Shown piece after piece: positions 5,041-5,104 of a DNA stretch of 5,104 bases. The DNA comes from an uncultured Oscillospiraceae bacterium. GTDB lineage: Bacteria > Bacillota > Clostridia > Oscillospirales > Acutalibacteraceae. The stretch spans positions 1 to 5,104 of the forward strand of contig USIA01000129.1 of NCBI GenBank assembly GCA_900554535.1, in the 5' to 3' direction. Position 1 is the first letter of the stretch. Every line of letters begins with the position of its first letter. The position numbers and the translations under genes are program-made. The notes beneath the pieces are model-generated. The model ran no database searches, was not told where the DNA came from, and saw nothing but the letters and a program-made list of their open reading frames with translations.

Positions 5041-5104
5041 ATGAAAAAGCAAGCCACCCATCTTTTGGCGCTGGTGACCGCGTTTGCCGTCTCGGTCACG
5101 GCGG
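5041..5104 (+). CDS. Exported protein under cobalamin riboswitch control, N-terminus only
   Basis: Twenty-one codons are visible before the window ends: MKKQATHLLALVTAFAVSVTA. A lysine-containing n-region followed by a hydrophobic core indicates a Sec signal peptide or first membrane segment. ATG 5041 is preceded by AAGGGGG (5026-5032) at eight bases. Control by a B12 riboswitch makes a role in cobalamin or cobalt uptake most likely. Candidates are a BtuF-like binding lipoprotein of an ABC importer or a CbiM-type cobalt transporter component, both of which have such N-termini. No lipobox cysteine is reached in the window, so the two cannot be separated here, and the function is inferred from context alone. 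Confidence 0.8.
   Translation, partial: MKKQATHLLALVTAFAVSVTA

Noticed and set aside
1..5104. Mobile element, CRISPR array, tRNA or rRNA
   Set aside because: No transposase, integrase, regular repeat-spacer pattern or tRNA T-arm signature was seen on either strand.

Overview
The window looks like chromosomal DNA from a moderately GC-rich member of the Firmicutes, most likely a clostridium of the Oscillospiraceae/Ruminococcaceae type. The evidence is strong AGGAG-type Shine-Dalgarno sites, GTG starts, sigma-A promoters, U-tailed intrinsic terminators, a Gram-positive-type LexA box and a cobalamin riboswitch. The genus is an inference. I see no mobile element, CRISPR array, tRNA or rRNA, and no clearly new multi-gene system. 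The region is a series of short, separately controlled transcription units, and its interest lies mostly in their control regions.

Layout: (1) 1-296, minus strand: the first 98 codons of a GH127 beta-L-arabinofuranosidase, cut by the window edge. (2) 297-579: a divergent intergenic region with a perfect TTGACA-N17-TATAAT promoter and a cluster of palindromes. (3) 580-1824: an aminopeptidase P family (M24B) enzyme with an Asp where a metal-binding Glu is usual. (4) 1825-2337: a 513-base stretch without a convincing gene. It holds a possible RNA pseudoknot, a terminator-like hairpin, and the dinB promoter with a 12/14 match to the LexA operator. (5) 2338-3561: a Y-family DNA polymerase (DinB/Pol IV type), then a short terminator. 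(6) 3679-3906: a 75-residue coiled-coil protein of unknown function with its own promoter. (7) 3961-4037: a long near-continuous hairpin ending at the Shine-Dalgarno of the next gene. (8) 4054-4437: crcB, a Fluc fluoride channel, followed by a strong terminator. (9) 4491-4688: no convincing gene. (10) 4689-4970: promoter, cobalamin riboswitch and intrinsic terminator. (11) 5041 to the end: the first 21 codons of an exported protein controlled by that riboswitch.

The genes do not form one pathway. They cover pentose-glycan breakdown, peptide turnover, SOS translesion synthesis, fluoride export and probable cobalamin or cobalt uptake. Each appears to have its own switch: unknown palindrome-binding factor(s), LexA, a structured crcB leader, and a B12-sensing RNA. 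The strongest regulatory calls are the cobalamin riboswitch and the LexA box at dinB. The most open questions are the crcB leader, which lacks a recognisable fluoride aptamer, and the paired structures after the peptidase gene.
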